A stretch of 64,000 nucleotides of DNA from JAIXWP01 sp041391745 (GCA_041391745.1 JAWKNK010000002.1:243004-307003), one strand, 5' to 3'; shown: positions 48,087-58,507, counted from the first letter of the stretch. A program made the numbers and translations. Notes: generated from the sequence alone by a model not told the origin.

Positions 48087-49289
48087 GTGTTAAGAACCTT
48101 CTTCCAATTTCTTGTGATTTTTGTGCTTTTAGCGCCTGCATCACACAGCTTTTCCCAATCGGATTCCACTTCTAAAAAAACTGCTTGGTACGACAGAATC
48201 AACGTCCGGGGTTATGTTCAAGTAAGATACAACCGCCTACTTGAAACAAACCCAAACTTGGGCTGCGATCAATGCGATAAATCATGGGGAGATGATGGTG
48301 GGCTATTCCTTCGCCGAGCGCGAATCATCTTTTTCGGACAAATCAACCCAAGAGTATATTTTTATATTCAGCCCGACTTCGCCTCTTCATCTGGAACAGG
48401 TTTGCATTACGGACAGCTAAGAGACGCCTACTTTGATCTTGGTCTAAACGCTAACAATAGTCTTAGAGTTCGTTTGGGTCAAAGCAAAGTTCCTTTTGGT
48501 TTCGAGAATATGCAATCCTCATCCAACCGTTTGCCGTTGGATCGCGCAGACGGAACAAATAGCGCCTTTCCAAATGAACGTGACCTTGGTGCCTTCTTTT
48601 ATTGGGCTCCAGTAAAGAAACGAGAATTACTGGCCCGTCTCACAAGAGAAGGGTTGAAAGGCTCTGGCGATTATGGAATGTTCGCATTTGGTGTATTCAA
48701 CGGACAGGGGGCGAATAAGGCCGAGCAAAACAACACTTTGCACATGGTTTCCCGCTTTTCATTTCCAGTAGAAATCGGTTCACAAATCATTGAGCCCGGA
48801 GTTCAGGCATACACGGGTCAATACGTTCTAACTTCTGATCAAATCTCTTCAGGCACCAAAATCAAAGAAGATCGAAGCTTCTTGGATCAACGAGTGGGTG
48901 CAACTTTTATATTATACCCTAAGCCTATTGGGTTCAACGTTGAATACAACATAGGAAAGGGTCCCGAATTCAATACAGCTACAGACAGCGTTGAATTAAA
49001 GTCACTACACGGTGGATATGCAATGCTGAGCGCTCGTGTAAAAATTAAAAATCACCTACTTTATCCATTTACACGATATCAGTTTTATCAAGGTGGAAAA
49101 AAGTTTGAAAAAGACGCTAGAAGCTACGACGTCAACGATCTTGAAATCGGTGTGGAATGGCAGCCTTCTAAAGCTTTTGAACTCGTAGCCATGTACGTCA
49201 TCTCTGATCGCAGATATGAAGATTATGGTAATCAATCCAATAGGCAGACTGGTAATTTGTTAAGATTACAAGCACAACTAAACTTTTAA
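48087..49289 (+). CDS. Phosphate-selective porin O/P family protein
   Basis: 400 residues from GTG 48087. A signal peptide (...LAPASHSFSQ) is followed by a 16-strand porin-type barrel with hallmarks INVRGYVQVRYNRLLE, FLRRARIIFFGQINPRVYFYIQPDFA and RVRLGQSKVPFGFENMQSS, ending in an aromatic strand LRLQAQLNF. OprO/OprP-family porins admit phosphate or polyphosphate through the outer membrane. It is first in an operon with a DUF47 protein and a Pit-type transporter, which supports a phosphate role. Confidence 0.88.
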   Translation: MLRTFFQFLVIFVLLAPASHSFSQSDSTSKKTAWYDRINVRGYVQVRYNRLLETNPNLGCDQCDKSWGDDGGLFLRRARIIFFGQINPRVYFYIQPDFASSSGTGLHYGQLRDAYFDLGLNANNSLRVRLGQSKVPFGFENMQSSSNRLPLDRADGTNSAFPNERDLGAFFYWAPVKKRELLARLTREGLKGSGDYGMFAFGVFNGQGANKAEQNNTLHMVSRFSFPVEIGSQIIEPGVQAYTGQYVLTSDQISSGTKIKEDRSFLDQRVGATFILYPKPIGFNVEYNIGKGPEFNTATDSVELKSLHGGYAMLSARVKIKNHLLYPFTRYQFYQGGKKFEKDARSYDVNDLEIGVEWQPSKAFELVAMYVISDRRYEDYGNQSNRQTGNLLRLQAQLNF

Positions 49290-49320
49290 TAATACTTTCG
49301 TTTCTTAATATTCTCTTAAC

Positions 49321-50025
49321 ATGGGTTCAAGAACTTCGCAACGCTTTCAAAGCAAAAAAAATCAACAATCTACAGGTATGGCACTGACCAGAATATTCTC
49401 TTTCCTCATTCCTAAAAACAGTCTTTTTTTCGATCTTTTCGCTGAAGACACAGCAAACCTTGTGGAGCAAGCCACGGTATTCAACAAGTTATTCAGCACA
49501 CAAGATAAACATGAGCAAATTCAAATCATCAGAAAGGTAAAAGACCTTGAAAACAATGGTGATGATATTACACATAGAATTTTCCTTGAGTTGAGTGCCA
49601 ACTTTATAACTCCATTCGATAGAGAAGACATCCACGAGTTGGCAACTTGTCTTGACGACGTGGCAGACTTTATACATGGCACAGCTTCTCGAATTGAGCT
49701 TTATCAAGTTGAAGAATTCACCAAAACAATGGAGCTCCTTTCAGAGGTCTTGTTGAAGCAGGTTATCGAAATTGACACTGCAGTGAAGGATATGAAAAAC
49801 ATGAGAAATGCAGAGCGCGTGCGTGAGGCTATCGTTCGCATCAACTCTCTTGAGAATCACGCAGATGACTTGTTCGACGAGTCTATCGCTAGACTTTTCG
49901 CGGATGAAACTCCTGCTCTTCAACTTATCAAAATGAAAGAAGTACTTAGCAGTCTTGAAACAGCTACTGATAAATGCGAAGATGTTGCAAACGTTCTCGA
50001 ATCAATTCTTGTGAAAAACTCTTAA
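49321..50025 (+). CDS. DUF47/PhoU-like phosphate transport regulator
   Basis: 234 residues, helical, with PhoU-like three-helix bundles and conserved acidic/His patterns (LENNGDDITHRIFLELSANFITPFDREDIHELATCLDDVADFIHG) typical of the DUF47 family next to Pit transporters. These act as regulatory or accessory subunits of phosphate uptake. The start is uncertain: ATG 49378 gives MALTRIFSFLIPKNSLFF, as in relatives, and would drop a basic 19-residue extension. It ends 11 bp before the pit gene. Confidence 0.88.
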   Translation: MGSRTSQRFQSKKNQQSTGMALTRIFSFLIPKNSLFFDLFAEDTANLVEQATVFNKLFSTQDKHEQIQIIRKVKDLENNGDDITHRIFLELSANFITPFDREDIHELATCLDDVADFIHGTASRIELYQVEEFTKTMELLSEVLLKQVIEIDTAVKDMKNMRNAERVREAIVRINSLENHADDLFDESIARLFADETPALQLIKMKEVLSSLETATDKCEDVANVLESILVKNS

Positions 50026-50036
50026 CTATTCGATGA

Positions 50037-51602
50037 ATGGAGTATTCAACTTTTCTAATCGTAATTATTGCTTTAGCGCTCATCTTTGATTTCATCAATG
50101 GATTTCATGATGCCGCTAATTCTATAGCCACCGTTGTTTCAACCAAGGTACTCACCCCCTTTCAAGCTGTTGTTTGGGCTGCCTTTTTCAACTTTGTGGC
50201 ATTCTTTATTTTCAAGGATCATAGCGTAGCGAATACCATTGCAAAAACTGTTCACGATGAGTTTACAGCTCCAGGAATGCACCCGCTTCCTATGATATTC
50301 GCAGGTCTTTTGTCAGCTATCGCTTGGAACCTCATTACTTGGTGGTTTGGAATTCCGTCCAGTTCATCTCACACATTGATTGGTGGGTTCGCAGGAGCCT
50401 TTCTTGCGGCATTCGGTTGGGAATCAGTTCGAGGTGGAGTTGTAGCTGCTACTGCAATCTTCATCTTCGTAGCTCCTATCGCCGGTATGCTCATGGCTTA
50501 TTTGATTTCCATCTGGTTTCTAAATTCTTTTAGAAAAGGTCCCGGTATGAAAATCGTTTCCATATCCATAATTATAGGCGTCGTTTTCGCCGTTTGGAAT
50601 GCGCTCGAATTCAAAAAAGATTTTAATGGTGGACATATGTACACCGTTGAGTTTGCCGAAAAAATTGAAAAAGATGATCTTAAAAAAGCACTCACTTTCA
50701 AGGTAGATGAATTCAAGGAACACGCCCCTGCTGTTCACGCAGAAAGTGATGGAAAAACATTCACTATAAAAACAGATTTCCTAAAGGATGCTGAGTCAAA
50801 CACCATAAACCTCGCTCTATCTGACTCTGTTTCTAAACACCTTACCAAAAAGTTTGGTGAAGTTTACACCATCTCAAATGCACACAAGTTAACTGCGAAC
50901 TCGCCTGAATCGGAGCGTTTCGATACGTCTAATTTAAAAAATGGGTTTGAGACATATTGGTTAAAAGTTGTTTTCCACGGTAAAAATTTCAAGTGGATCC
51001 TTCTCGGGTTTATAGTGGTGGTAATTGGAATTTTCACACTCTTCCTAAGCTCACTAAGCTCTACCTCTGCAAACCATTGGTTTAAAAGATTCCAATTGTT
51101 TTCTTCAGCAGCTTTCTCCATCGGTCACGGCGGAAATGATGCTCAAAAAGTAATGGGTATTATTACTATAGCGCTTATCGCAAACGGTAACATTACCAGC
51201 ATGAAAGAAATGCCCAACTGGGTGCCACTTTCTTGTTACGCAGCGATCGCAATTGGTACCATGTCTGGCGGTTGGAAGATTGTAAAAACAATGGGAGCTA
51301 AGATCACCAAAGTAACTCCATTCGAAGGTGTAGCGGCTGAAACAGCTGGTGCTATCACTCTATTTTTCACAGAGGGAATGAAATTCCCATGGAAAATTGG
51401 TGGTGAGGTAATTAAAGGTATCCCTGTTTCAACTACACACACCATTACTGGATCTATCATTGGTGTTGGGGTTACAAAAAGAATCAGCGCTGTGAAATGG
51501 GGAGTAACAGGGAAGCTACTTACAGCTTGGATCATTACTATTCCTATCAGCGCCGCGATGGGAGCAGGATTCTATTGGATCTGCAGATTGTTCGGATTAT
51601 AA
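50037..51602 (+). CDS. pit: Low-affinity inorganic phosphate transporter (Pit/PHO4 family)
   Basis: 521 residues. Both family repeats are present: FDFINGFHDAANSIATVVS and SIGHGGNDAQKVMGI, each on a re-entrant segment that contributes to the substrate site. The two halves are joined by a soluble loop of about 110 residues (about 195-310), longer than in E. coli PitA. It imports metal-phosphate complexes with H+ or Na+. Last in the porin-DUF47-pit operon, with a strong terminator after it. Confidence 0.92.
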   Translation: MEYSTFLIVIIALALIFDFINGFHDAANSIATVVSTKVLTPFQAVVWAAFFNFVAFFIFKDHSVANTIAKTVHDEFTAPGMHPLPMIFAGLLSAIAWNLITWWFGIPSSSSHTLIGGFAGAFLAAFGWESVRGGVVAATAIFIFVAPIAGMLMAYLISIWFLNSFRKGPGMKIVSISIIIGVVFAVWNALEFKKDFNGGHMYTVEFAEKIEKDDLKKALTFKVDEFKEHAPAVHAESDGKTFTIKTDFLKDAESNTINLALSDSVSKHLTKKFGEVYTISNAHKLTANSPESERFDTSNLKNGFETYWLKVVFHGKNFKWILLGFIVVVIGIFTLFLSSLSSTSANHWFKRFQLFSSAAFSIGHGGNDAQKVMGIITIALIANGNITSMKEMPNWVPLSCYAAIAIGTMSGGWKIVKTMGAKITKVTPFEGVAAETAGAITLFFTEGMKFPWKIGGEVIKGIPVSTTHTITGSIIGVGVTKRISAVKWGVTGKLLTAWIITIPISAAMGAGFYWICRLFGL

Positions 51603-51620
51603 TTTTTTCAAATGATACTT

Positions 51621-51647
51621 AAAAGGCGCCTGTGGCGCCTTTTTTTA
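51621..51647 (+). terminator. Rho-independent terminator of the phosphate operon
   Basis: AAAGGCGCC (51622-51630) pairs with GGCGCCTTT (51634-51642) around TGT and is followed by T residues. Confidence 0.9.
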
Positions 51648-51684
51648 TATCTCTTCTTTCAAACTTCGCCTTCCCCTGATGCCT

Positions 51685-51692
51685 TATATTTG
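51685..51692 (+). promoter_or_regulatory. -7 promoter box abutting polA
   Basis: TATATTTG, a perfect TAnnTTTG match, ends 4 nt before the ATG at 51697. Confidence 0.55.
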
Positions 51693-51696
51693 AGGC

Positions 51697-54480
51697 ATGA
51701 TCTCACAAGAACATCCCAAAAAACTTTTCCTTCTTGATGCTTATGCTTTGATCTTCAGAGCATACTATGCCTTCATTCGCGCACCAAGAATCAATTCAAA
51801 AGGACTCAACACTTCGGCAATGTTTGGATTCACCAATACATTGCTCGACATTATTAATAATGAAAAGCCTTCCCACATCGCCGTGGTTTTCGATGCACCA
51901 GAACAAACTTTACGCGAAATAGACTATGAAGCCTACAAAGCCAATCGTGAAGAAACACCTGAGGACATCAAGCTTTCTGTGCCATGGATTATGCGCATCA
52001 TTGAAGGCTTCAACATACCCATTCTCATGGCTCCTGGATATGAAGCCGACGACGTGATTGGTACGCTCGCTAAGAAAGCAGAACAAGAAGGCTTTCTCAC
52101 CTACATGATGACCAGCGATAAAGACTATGGTCAATTGGTGAGTGAAAATATTTTCATTTACAAACCAGGATATCAAGGTGGAAAAGCTGAAATATTAGGC
52201 ATTCCAGAAGTTCTCGCAAAATTCGATATCGAACGCGTAGATCAAGTAATTGATATGCTAGGTATGATGGGAGATGCCGTAGACAACATCCCGGGAATTC
52301 CTGGCGTGGGAGAAAAAACCGCAGTTAAACTTCTGAAACAATTTGGTTCGCTAGAAGGACTTTTAGAAAACACCGATCAACTAAAAGGCAAGCAAAAGGA
52401 AAACGTTGAAACGTACGCAGATCAAGCCATTCTTTCAAAAAAACTCGCAACTATTCTTCTCGATGCTCCAACACCACTAGAGGAGGAAGCACTCCGATTA
52501 ACAGCGTTCAATAAAGAAGAGCTTCGAGACATTTTCAACGACCTCGAGTTCCGCCAACTAGCCAAGCGCGTGCTTGGAGAAGAAGGTGGTGCGGAAGCCA
52601 CTCAAGGTACTTTGTTTGGCGATGATGAAGTACAAACTGCTCCTTCACCTGAAGCTCCTTCTACATTAAAAACCATCAATGATGTGGGTCACGAATACCT
52701 CTTGGTAGAAACGGAAGAACAAATCAATGACCTCATAAATATTTTAAAAGAAAATAGATCTTTCTGCTTCGATACAGAAACGAGCGACATCGAACCGATA
52801 AATGCTTTTTTAGTCGGAATGTCTTTCTCGGTTGTTCCGCACAAAGCATATTACGTTCCCATTTCAAAAGAGGAAGATGAGGCTAAAAAGCGACTGAATC
52901 TTTTCGCTCCAATTTTTGCCGATTCGGAGAAAGAACTGATAGGTCAAAACGTGAAGTACGATTATAAAATGCTTCGCAAATATGGGGTTGAGGTGAAAAA
53001 TAAAATATTCGACACCATGGTTGCACACTACCTCATTCATCCCGATGGTAAACACGGAATGGATGTGCTAAGTGCCCAATACTTAGGTTACGAGCCTGTT
53101 TCAATTGAAACTTTGATTGGAAAAAAAGGAAAAGACCAAGGCTCAATGGCCGACCTCAAACCTGAAGAAGTAAAAGATTACGCTGCCGAAGATGCCGACA
53201 TCACACTTCAATTGAAAAATAAATTCGAGCCTGAATTAAAAAAATCAGAACTGAGAAAATTATTTGATGAAGTTGAAGTGCCACTCATCACTGTACTCGC
53301 TCAAATGGAAACAGAAGGCGTACGCATTGATGAAACTTTCCTAAACGATTATTCAACAGAACTTCAAAAAGAAATTGTTGTACTAGAATCTGAAATTCAC
53401 GAAATCGCCGGAGAGCAGTTCAATGTGGATTCTCCAAAGCAATTAGGGCCAATTCTTTTTGAAAAACTGGCAATAAGTACGCAGGTTAAAAAGACCAAAA
53501 CAGGTCAATATGCTACGAGCGAGGATGTACTGAGCAAGTTCAAACACGACCATCCCATCATCGACAAGATTTTGGATTATCGCGAATTGAGAAAACTCAA
53601 ATCGACTTATGTTGATGCTTTACCTGCGCTGATAAATCCACGTACCGGTCGCGTACACACCAACTATATGCAAACCATTGCTGCCACTGGTCGCCTAAGC
53701 AGCAACAATCCAAACTTGCAAAACATTCCTATTCGTACTTCAAGAGGTAAGGAAATTCGAAAAGCCTTTATCCCGAGAAACGAAGAGTACACCATTCTAT
53801 CTGCCGACTATTCGCAAGTTGAATTGCGTATAATCGCAGCATTGAGCAACGACGATACCATGTGCGAAGCCTTCTTGAATGGCGCTGATATCCACGCGGC
53901 CACCGCTGCCAAAGTATTCGGAGTTCCTATTGAAGAAGTAGACAAGACGATGCGAAGCAAAGCCAAAGCTGTAAACTTCGGAATCATCTACGGCCAAGGG
54001 GCATTTGGACTTGCACAAAATCTTGGTATTTCTAGATCAGAAGGAAAAGAAATCATCGATTCTTATTTCAAACAATTCTCTCAGTTGCGCCAATATCAGC
54101 AAGAAACAATCGAAAGTGCTCGTAAGAAAGGGTTTGTGGAAACCATTTTAGGTCGCCGCCGATATCTTCCAGATATCAATTCGGCCAACGCCGTAGTAAG
54201 AGGGTTTGCTGAGCGAAATGCTATTAATGCTCCGATCCAAGGGTCGGCTGCCGACATTATTAAGGTTGCCATGATCAAGATTCAAGAGGATATGATCAAA
54301 ATGAACTTGAAATCAAAAATGATTATGCAGGTGCATGACGAATTGGTTTTTGACGTACACTTGAGCGAAGTTGAAGCCCTTAAACCGATCATTCAAGAGA
54401 GAATGATGGGGGCGGTAAAGATGCGTGTACCACTAGAAATTGACATGAACACTGGAGCCAATTGGCTTCAGGCTCATTAA
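51697..54480 (+). CDS. polA: DNA polymerase I
   Basis: 927 residues, full length. The 5'-3' exonuclease (about 1-300) has FDAPEQTLR, YEADDVIGTLA and the helix-hairpin GIPGVGEKTA. The 3'-5' proofreading domain (about 345-530) keeps its acidic residues (CFDTETSDIEP, GQNVKYDYKML, YAAEDADIT), so it should be active. The polymerase (about 540-927) has motif A SADYSQVELRIIA, motif B RSKAKAVNFGIIYG and motif C QVHDELVFDV. It acts in repair and Okazaki-fragment processing. Monocistronic. Confidence 0.97.
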   Translation: MISQEHPKKLFLLDAYALIFRAYYAFIRAPRINSKGLNTSAMFGFTNTLLDIINNEKPSHIAVVFDAPEQTLREIDYEAYKANREETPEDIKLSVPWIMRIIEGFNIPILMAPGYEADDVIGTLAKKAEQEGFLTYMMTSDKDYGQLVSENIFIYKPGYQGGKAEILGIPEVLAKFDIERVDQVIDMLGMMGDAVDNIPGIPGVGEKTAVKLLKQFGSLEGLLENTDQLKGKQKENVETYADQAILSKKLATILLDAPTPLEEEALRLTAFNKEELRDIFNDLEFRQLAKRVLGEEGGAEATQGTLFGDDEVQTAPSPEAPSTLKTINDVGHEYLLVETEEQINDLINILKENRSFCFDTETSDIEPINAFLVGMSFSVVPHKAYYVPISKEEDEAKKRLNLFAPIFADSEKELIGQNVKYDYKMLRKYGVEVKNKIFDTMVAHYLIHPDGKHGMDVLSAQYLGYEPVSIETLIGKKGKDQGSMADLKPEEVKDYAAEDADITLQLKNKFEPELKKSELRKLFDEVEVPLITVLAQMETEGVRIDETFLNDYSTELQKEIVVLESEIHEIAGEQFNVDSPKQLGPILFEKLAISTQVKKTKTGQYATSEDVLSKFKHDHPIIDKILDYRELRKLKSTYVDALPALINPRTGRVHTNYMQTIAATGRLSSNNPNLQNIPIRTSRGKEIRKAFIPRNEEYTILSADYSQVELRIIAALSNDDTMCEAFLNGADIHAATAAKVFGVPIEEVDKTMRSKAKAVNFGIIYGQGAFGLAQNLGISRSEGKEIIDSYFKQFSQLRQYQQETIESARKKGFVETILGRRRYLPDINSANAVVRGFAERNAINAPIQGSAADIIKVAMIKIQEDMIKMNLKSKMIMQVHDELVFDVHLSEVEALKPIIQERMMGAVKMRVPLEIDMNTGANWLQAH

Positions 54481-54501
54481 TTAGCACTTAGTTCCTTAAA
54501 A

Positions 54502-54545
54502 TGAGGTGTTTATGACTTTTTTTAAATAAACATCTCAATTTTTAT
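54502..54545 (+). terminator. Terminator of polA
   Basis: TGAGGTGTTTAT (54502-54513) pairs with ATAAACATCTCA (54526-54537) with one G.U pair, followed by T5. Confidence 0.7.
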
Positions 54546-54650
54546 AACTATTTTCACCCCTCTCCCGTAGAAACGAGAGATTTAGAAAATTACAACTTGA
54601 ATTTAGTGTCCCTTAAAGACGAATTTATGACCACCCAAAATAAACCAACT

Positions 54651-55544
54651 ATGCGGAAACTGAAATGGATTAAGCCAGCGGCTGTTGCCTTTGGCTTTTG
54701 TGCTTTGTTGACTGCCTGTGATTCCGGCAACTCCAACAATAATGTTCCTCCCACACAACCAAATGTGGACTCACTTGAAAGAGCGAAAATGGAAGAGATT
54801 CAAAAAATCTTCTTCTCTATTCCGGCTCCAATGGAAATGGCGTCGCTTCTCAAAGAAAATGGATACAAATACGATGCTGCTGTTCTCAACAGTACAGCGA
54901 ATGTTACTAAGTATACTAGCGAAGAAAAGCGTGCTGTAAATCTTGGAATTTATGGTGCTGATCTTAGCTATGCTAGCATGTTCGATCAGAAGCAAGAAAG
55001 TATGAATTACCTTGCTGCTGCACAAAAACTAGCTCGTGAAATGGGCGTTGATGGTGCTTTGCAATCAGACATCATTGAGCGTCTTAACAACAATCAAGAC
55101 AATCGCGACTCAATCATTCACATCGTTTCTGAGGCGTATTCTGATTTGAACGGATACCTTAAGGAAAATGATAGAATTGAAGTTTCTGCTCTAGTTGTAG
55201 CTGGAGGCTGGATGGAAGCGCTTTACCTAAGCACTCGCTATACTAGCTCTGGAAATGCTGAGCTTCGCACGCGCATCGCAGAACAAAAGTATTCACTTGA
55301 TGAATTGATCAAGTACTTCGGAAAATTTGGTGATAACGCTAAACTTGCTGGAGTTAAGGCTGATCTAGTTCGTCTTCAAGAGGTATATGCTGAAGTAGAA
55401 ACCACTTCTGGTAAAACTGAAAGCTCAAAGGGTGCAGATGGTACTTTCACCATCGGAAACTCTTCTACTTCATCAATGAGTGATGAAACTTTGAAAAAAA
55501 TTGAAACCTTAATCAGCGAGATTCGTTCAAAGTACATCGCATAA
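54651..55544 (+). CDS. Conserved Bacteroidota lipoprotein of unknown function
   Basis: 297 residues from ATG 54651, which gives a lipoprotein signal with lipobox LLTAC (Cys about 23); ATG 54627 is also possible. The mature part is helical, with conserved-looking blocks (FSIPAPMEMASLLKENGYKYDA, NLGIYGADLSYASMFDQKQE, LVVAGGWMEALYLS) and a Ser/Thr-rich insert near residue 250. This matches a lipoprotein family widespread in Bacteroidota but without known function. Probably one operon with the small secreted protein gene 19 bp downstream. Confidence 0.7.
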   Translation: MRKLKWIKPAAVAFGFCALLTACDSGNSNNNVPPTQPNVDSLERAKMEEIQKIFFSIPAPMEMASLLKENGYKYDAAVLNSTANVTKYTSEEKRAVNLGIYGADLSYASMFDQKQESMNYLAAAQKLAREMGVDGALQSDIIERLNNNQDNRDSIIHIVSEAYSDLNGYLKENDRIEVSALVVAGGWMEALYLSTRYTSSGNAELRTRIAEQKYSLDELIKYFGKFGDNAKLAGVKADLVRLQEVYAEVETTSGKTESSKGADGTFTIGNSSTSSMSDETLKKIETLISEIRSKYIA

Positions 55545-55563
55545 CCACCCAATAATAAAAAGT

Positions 55564-55992
55564 ATGAAACTAGTTCGATTCATAATTCCAGTAATGCTTG
55601 TCCTTTCAGGACTCGCTGCCGACGCACAATGCCGCGCATTCACAAAGAACAAGTGTCTGCCTCTTTTGGAAGGTTACGTGCAAAACGATAACTACAACTC
55701 AGCTGTCCTAATCCCAGGCGACGAAGCAGAACTTCTTCTGACTTTCTACGCAGGAAAAGAATACAGAATCGTAGTTGGTTCACACCCAGTACTTGGTGAT
55801 GTAGAGTTTGAAATCGTTGACACCAACGATGAAATGATCTACTCAAACAAGACTGCTGACAACAAATCAACTTTTGACTTTAAAATGTCGAACACTCAAC
55901 AATTGATTGTAAGGGTTCGAGTGCCGAAGCAAGAGACTGCAATTCAGCATGAAGGTTGTGTCACAGTTTTAGTTGGCTCTAAAGAGAAATAA
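55564..55992 (+). CDS. Small secreted beta-rich protein of unknown function
   Basis: 142 residues. A signal peptide (...SGLAADAQC) is followed by a mostly beta domain with YAGKEYRIVVGSHPVLGDVEFEIVDTNDEMIYSNK and a closing strand QLIVRVRVP. The pattern resembles pre-peptidase-type beta sandwiches. Four Cys residues may form disulfides. It follows the lipoprotein by 19 bp and is followed by a terminator, so the two form an operon. Confidence 0.7.
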   Translation: MKLVRFIIPVMLVLSGLAADAQCRAFTKNKCLPLLEGYVQNDNYNSAVLIPGDEAELLLTFYAGKEYRIVVGSHPVLGDVEFEIVDTNDEMIYSNKTADNKSTFDFKMSNTQQLIVRVRVPKQETAIQHEGCVTVLVGSKEK

Positions 55993-56019
55993 CACAAACA
56001 ACGATAAACGAAACAGAGG

Positions 56020-56045
56020 CGCCCCGTAATTTACGGGGCGTTTTT
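56020..56045 (+). terminator. Terminator after the small secreted protein gene
   Basis: CGCCCCGTA (56020-56028) pairs with TACGGGGCG (56032-56040) and is followed by T5. The next promoter box overlaps the end of the tract. Confidence 0.9.
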
Positions 56046-56046
56046 G

Positions 56047-56054
56047 TATTTTTG
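56047..56054 (+). promoter_or_regulatory. -7 promoter box abutting the DUF2480 gene
   Basis: TATTTTTG, a perfect TAnnTTTG match, ends 4 nt before the ATG at 56059. Confidence 0.55.
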
Positions 56055-56058
56055 TACC

Positions 56059-56562
56059 ATGTCAGAAATCATAAATAAAGTCGCTAATAGTGGTATTCTT
56101 ACATTCGATTTAGAATCCATTTTTCCAGAAGGAAAAAGGATGCGCTTCGATATCAAGGATCACTTGTGGCAAGGGTTGGCGCTGAAGGAAAAAGACTTTA
56201 GAGAGTTCCTTAAAAACAACGATTGGGAACAATACCGCGACAGTTATGTCGCTGTTTTTTGCAGTGCAGATGCTATCATTCCCCATTGGGCGTACATGCT
56301 TGTAGCAAGCAAACTTGCAGGCGTTTCTAAGAAAACGGTGGTAGGAAATCCTATAGAATTAGAGTCAGTATTATTCAAAGAAGCCATAGAAAAAATTGAC
56401 TCTTCAGAATTTGCTGAAAAACGAATCGTCATCAAAGGCTGTTCAAATAAAGAGGTTCCGCAATCCGCTTATGCAGATCTAGTGAGCAAGCTCCAACCTG
56501 TGGCCAAGTCCATCATGTTTGGTGAACCTTGTTCTACTGTGCCCGTTTATAAAAAGCCTTAA
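56059..56562 (+). CDS. DUF2480-family protein
   Basis: 167 residues from ATG 56059; an in-frame TTG 15 bp upstream lies inside the promoter box. It matches the Bacteroidota-specific DUF2480 family by its start (IINKVANSGILTFDLESIFPEG), DIKDHLWQGLALKEKDFREFL, and the end CSNKEVPQSAYADLVSKLQPVAKSIMFGEPCSTVPVYK. Cytosolic, function unknown. It converges tail to tail with dxs. Confidence 0.8.
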   Translation: MSEIINKVANSGILTFDLESIFPEGKRMRFDIKDHLWQGLALKEKDFREFLKNNDWEQYRDSYVAVFCSADAIIPHWAYMLVASKLAGVSKKTVVGNPIELESVLFKEAIEKIDSSEFAEKRIVIKGCSNKEVPQSAYADLVSKLQPVAKSIMFGEPCSTVPVYKKP

Positions 56563-58507
56563 TTAAGCGTTAGAAGAAAGTCGTCGAGAAGTGCGAATCT
56601 GGTCTGTCATTTCAAGAGCAGTCTTTACCATACCCTCTACATCATATCCACACTCGTGATAAAGTTCGTCTTGCGTTCCGTGCTCGATAAATTCATCAGG
56701 AACACCAAGTCTTTTCACTTGAGCAGAATAACCGTGGTCGGCCATAAACTCGAGCACAGCACTTCCCATTCCACCTTGAATACATCCGTCTTCTACTGTG
56801 ATTACGTGCTTGAATTTTCCAAACACTTCATGTAGCAATAATTCATCTAGTGGTTTTGCGAAACGCATATCGTATAGCGCCGCACTACCCCTGAGACTCG
56901 AGTTCTGCGCACGCCTTTTCCGCATAATTTCCAATTGGACCAATCGTCAAAAAAGCAACGTCTTCACCGTTTCTAATCTTTCTGCCTGATCCAACTTTTA
57001 TCAATTTCATTGGTGTTTTCCAGTCCACCATCACCCCGTTTCCACGTGGATAGCGAATAGAGAAGACTCCGTAATTTTCACTTTGAGCAGTGAACATCAA
57101 ATTGCGCAACTCCGATTCATTCATCGGGCTTGCCACTATCATATTTGGAATACAACGCATATAAGCGATGTCGTAAGCACCGTGATGCGTAGGACCATCA
57201 GCTCCCACAAGACCACCACGGTCTAGACACAACACAACGTGCAGCTTCTGAATGGCCACATCGTGTACTACTTGGTCGAATGCGCGTTGCATAAAACTGC
57301 TGTAAATATTGCAGAAAGGAACAAGTCCTTGAGTTGCCATACCGGCACTGAAAGTAACTGCATGCTGCTCAGCAATCCCTACGTCAAATGCGCGATCGGG
57401 CATTGCTTCCATCATAAACTTCAAAGAACATCCTGAAGGCATCGCAGGAGTTACTCCTACGATTTTTTCATTCTTCTCCGCCAATTCAATGATAGTGTGT
57501 CCAAAAACATCTTGATAAAGCGGTGGTTGTGGACTCTTAGGAACAATCTTTACGATTTCGCCTGTTTCTTTATTGAATAAACCTGGAGCGTGCCACTTCG
57601 TAGGGCTCCCCTTTTCAGCAGGTTCATATCCTTTACCTTTCATTGTCACACAATGAAGGATTTTCGGACCAGGAATATCTTTCAAATCACGAAGTACTTT
57701 CACCATATAGTCCACATCGTGTCCATCGATAGGACCGAAGTAGCGCCAGTTGAGCGATTCGAAGAAGTTACTTTCTTTCAAAAGCGAACCCTTCAATGAC
57801 TCCGAAATTTTATGTGCAATACTCTGAGCATTTGGACCAAACTTGGAGATTTTACCAAGAAGATTCCAAACTTCGTCTTTTACTTTATTGTAGGTATGAC
57901 TAGTAGTAATGTCTGTCAAGTATTCTTTAAGCGCACCCACATTCGGGTCGATACTCATGCAGTTATCATTCAACACTACCAATACGTTTGCATCTTCTGA
58001 GCCACCGTGATTGAGGCCCTCGAAGGCTAAACCTGCAGTCATCGCTCCATCACCAATCACTGCAACGACATTTCTATCTTTCTCACCTTTCAACTTACTA
58101 GCCACTGCCATTCCAAGCGCTCCTGAAATGGAAGTACTGCTGTGCCCCACACCAAATGTGTCGTACTCACTTTCACTGCGTTTCGGAAATCCACTGATTC
58201 CCTTGTATTTTCTATTTGTATGAAAAGCTTCTTTGCGGCCGGTGAGAATTTTGTGGCCATAAGCTTGGTGCCCCACGTCCCAAACCAATTGGTCGTAAGG
58301 TGTATTATAGACATAATGTAAAGCGGTAGTAAGCTCAACAACTCCGAGACTTGCGCCGAAATGTCCTCCTTTTTCAGAAACTATATCAACGATGTATTGA
58401 CGAAGTTCCTGGCAGAGCTGTGGAAGCTCTTCTTCCGAAATCAAATTACGCAAATCTTGCGCGTCATTGATTTTCGCTAATAATGGACCTGGAGTGTAAT
58501 TGCTCAT
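56563..58507 (-). CDS. dxs: 1-deoxy-D-xylulose-5-phosphate synthase, split by a 1-nt insertion
   Basis: The reading frames 56885-58507 and 56563-56943 together give about 648 residues, normal for DXS. The first holds the TPP-binding block GDGAMTAGLAFEGLNHGG...NDN and the catalytic Glu region DVGIAEQHAVTFSAG. It stops after ELESQG, and the second carries on as SAALYDMRFAKPLDELLL. Removing one base of the CCCC run at 56888-56891 restores a continuous protein. DXS condenses pyruvate and glyceraldehyde 3-phosphate in the first step of the MEP isoprenoid pathway. The break is probably a sequence error, as DXS is usually essential. Confidence 0.92.
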
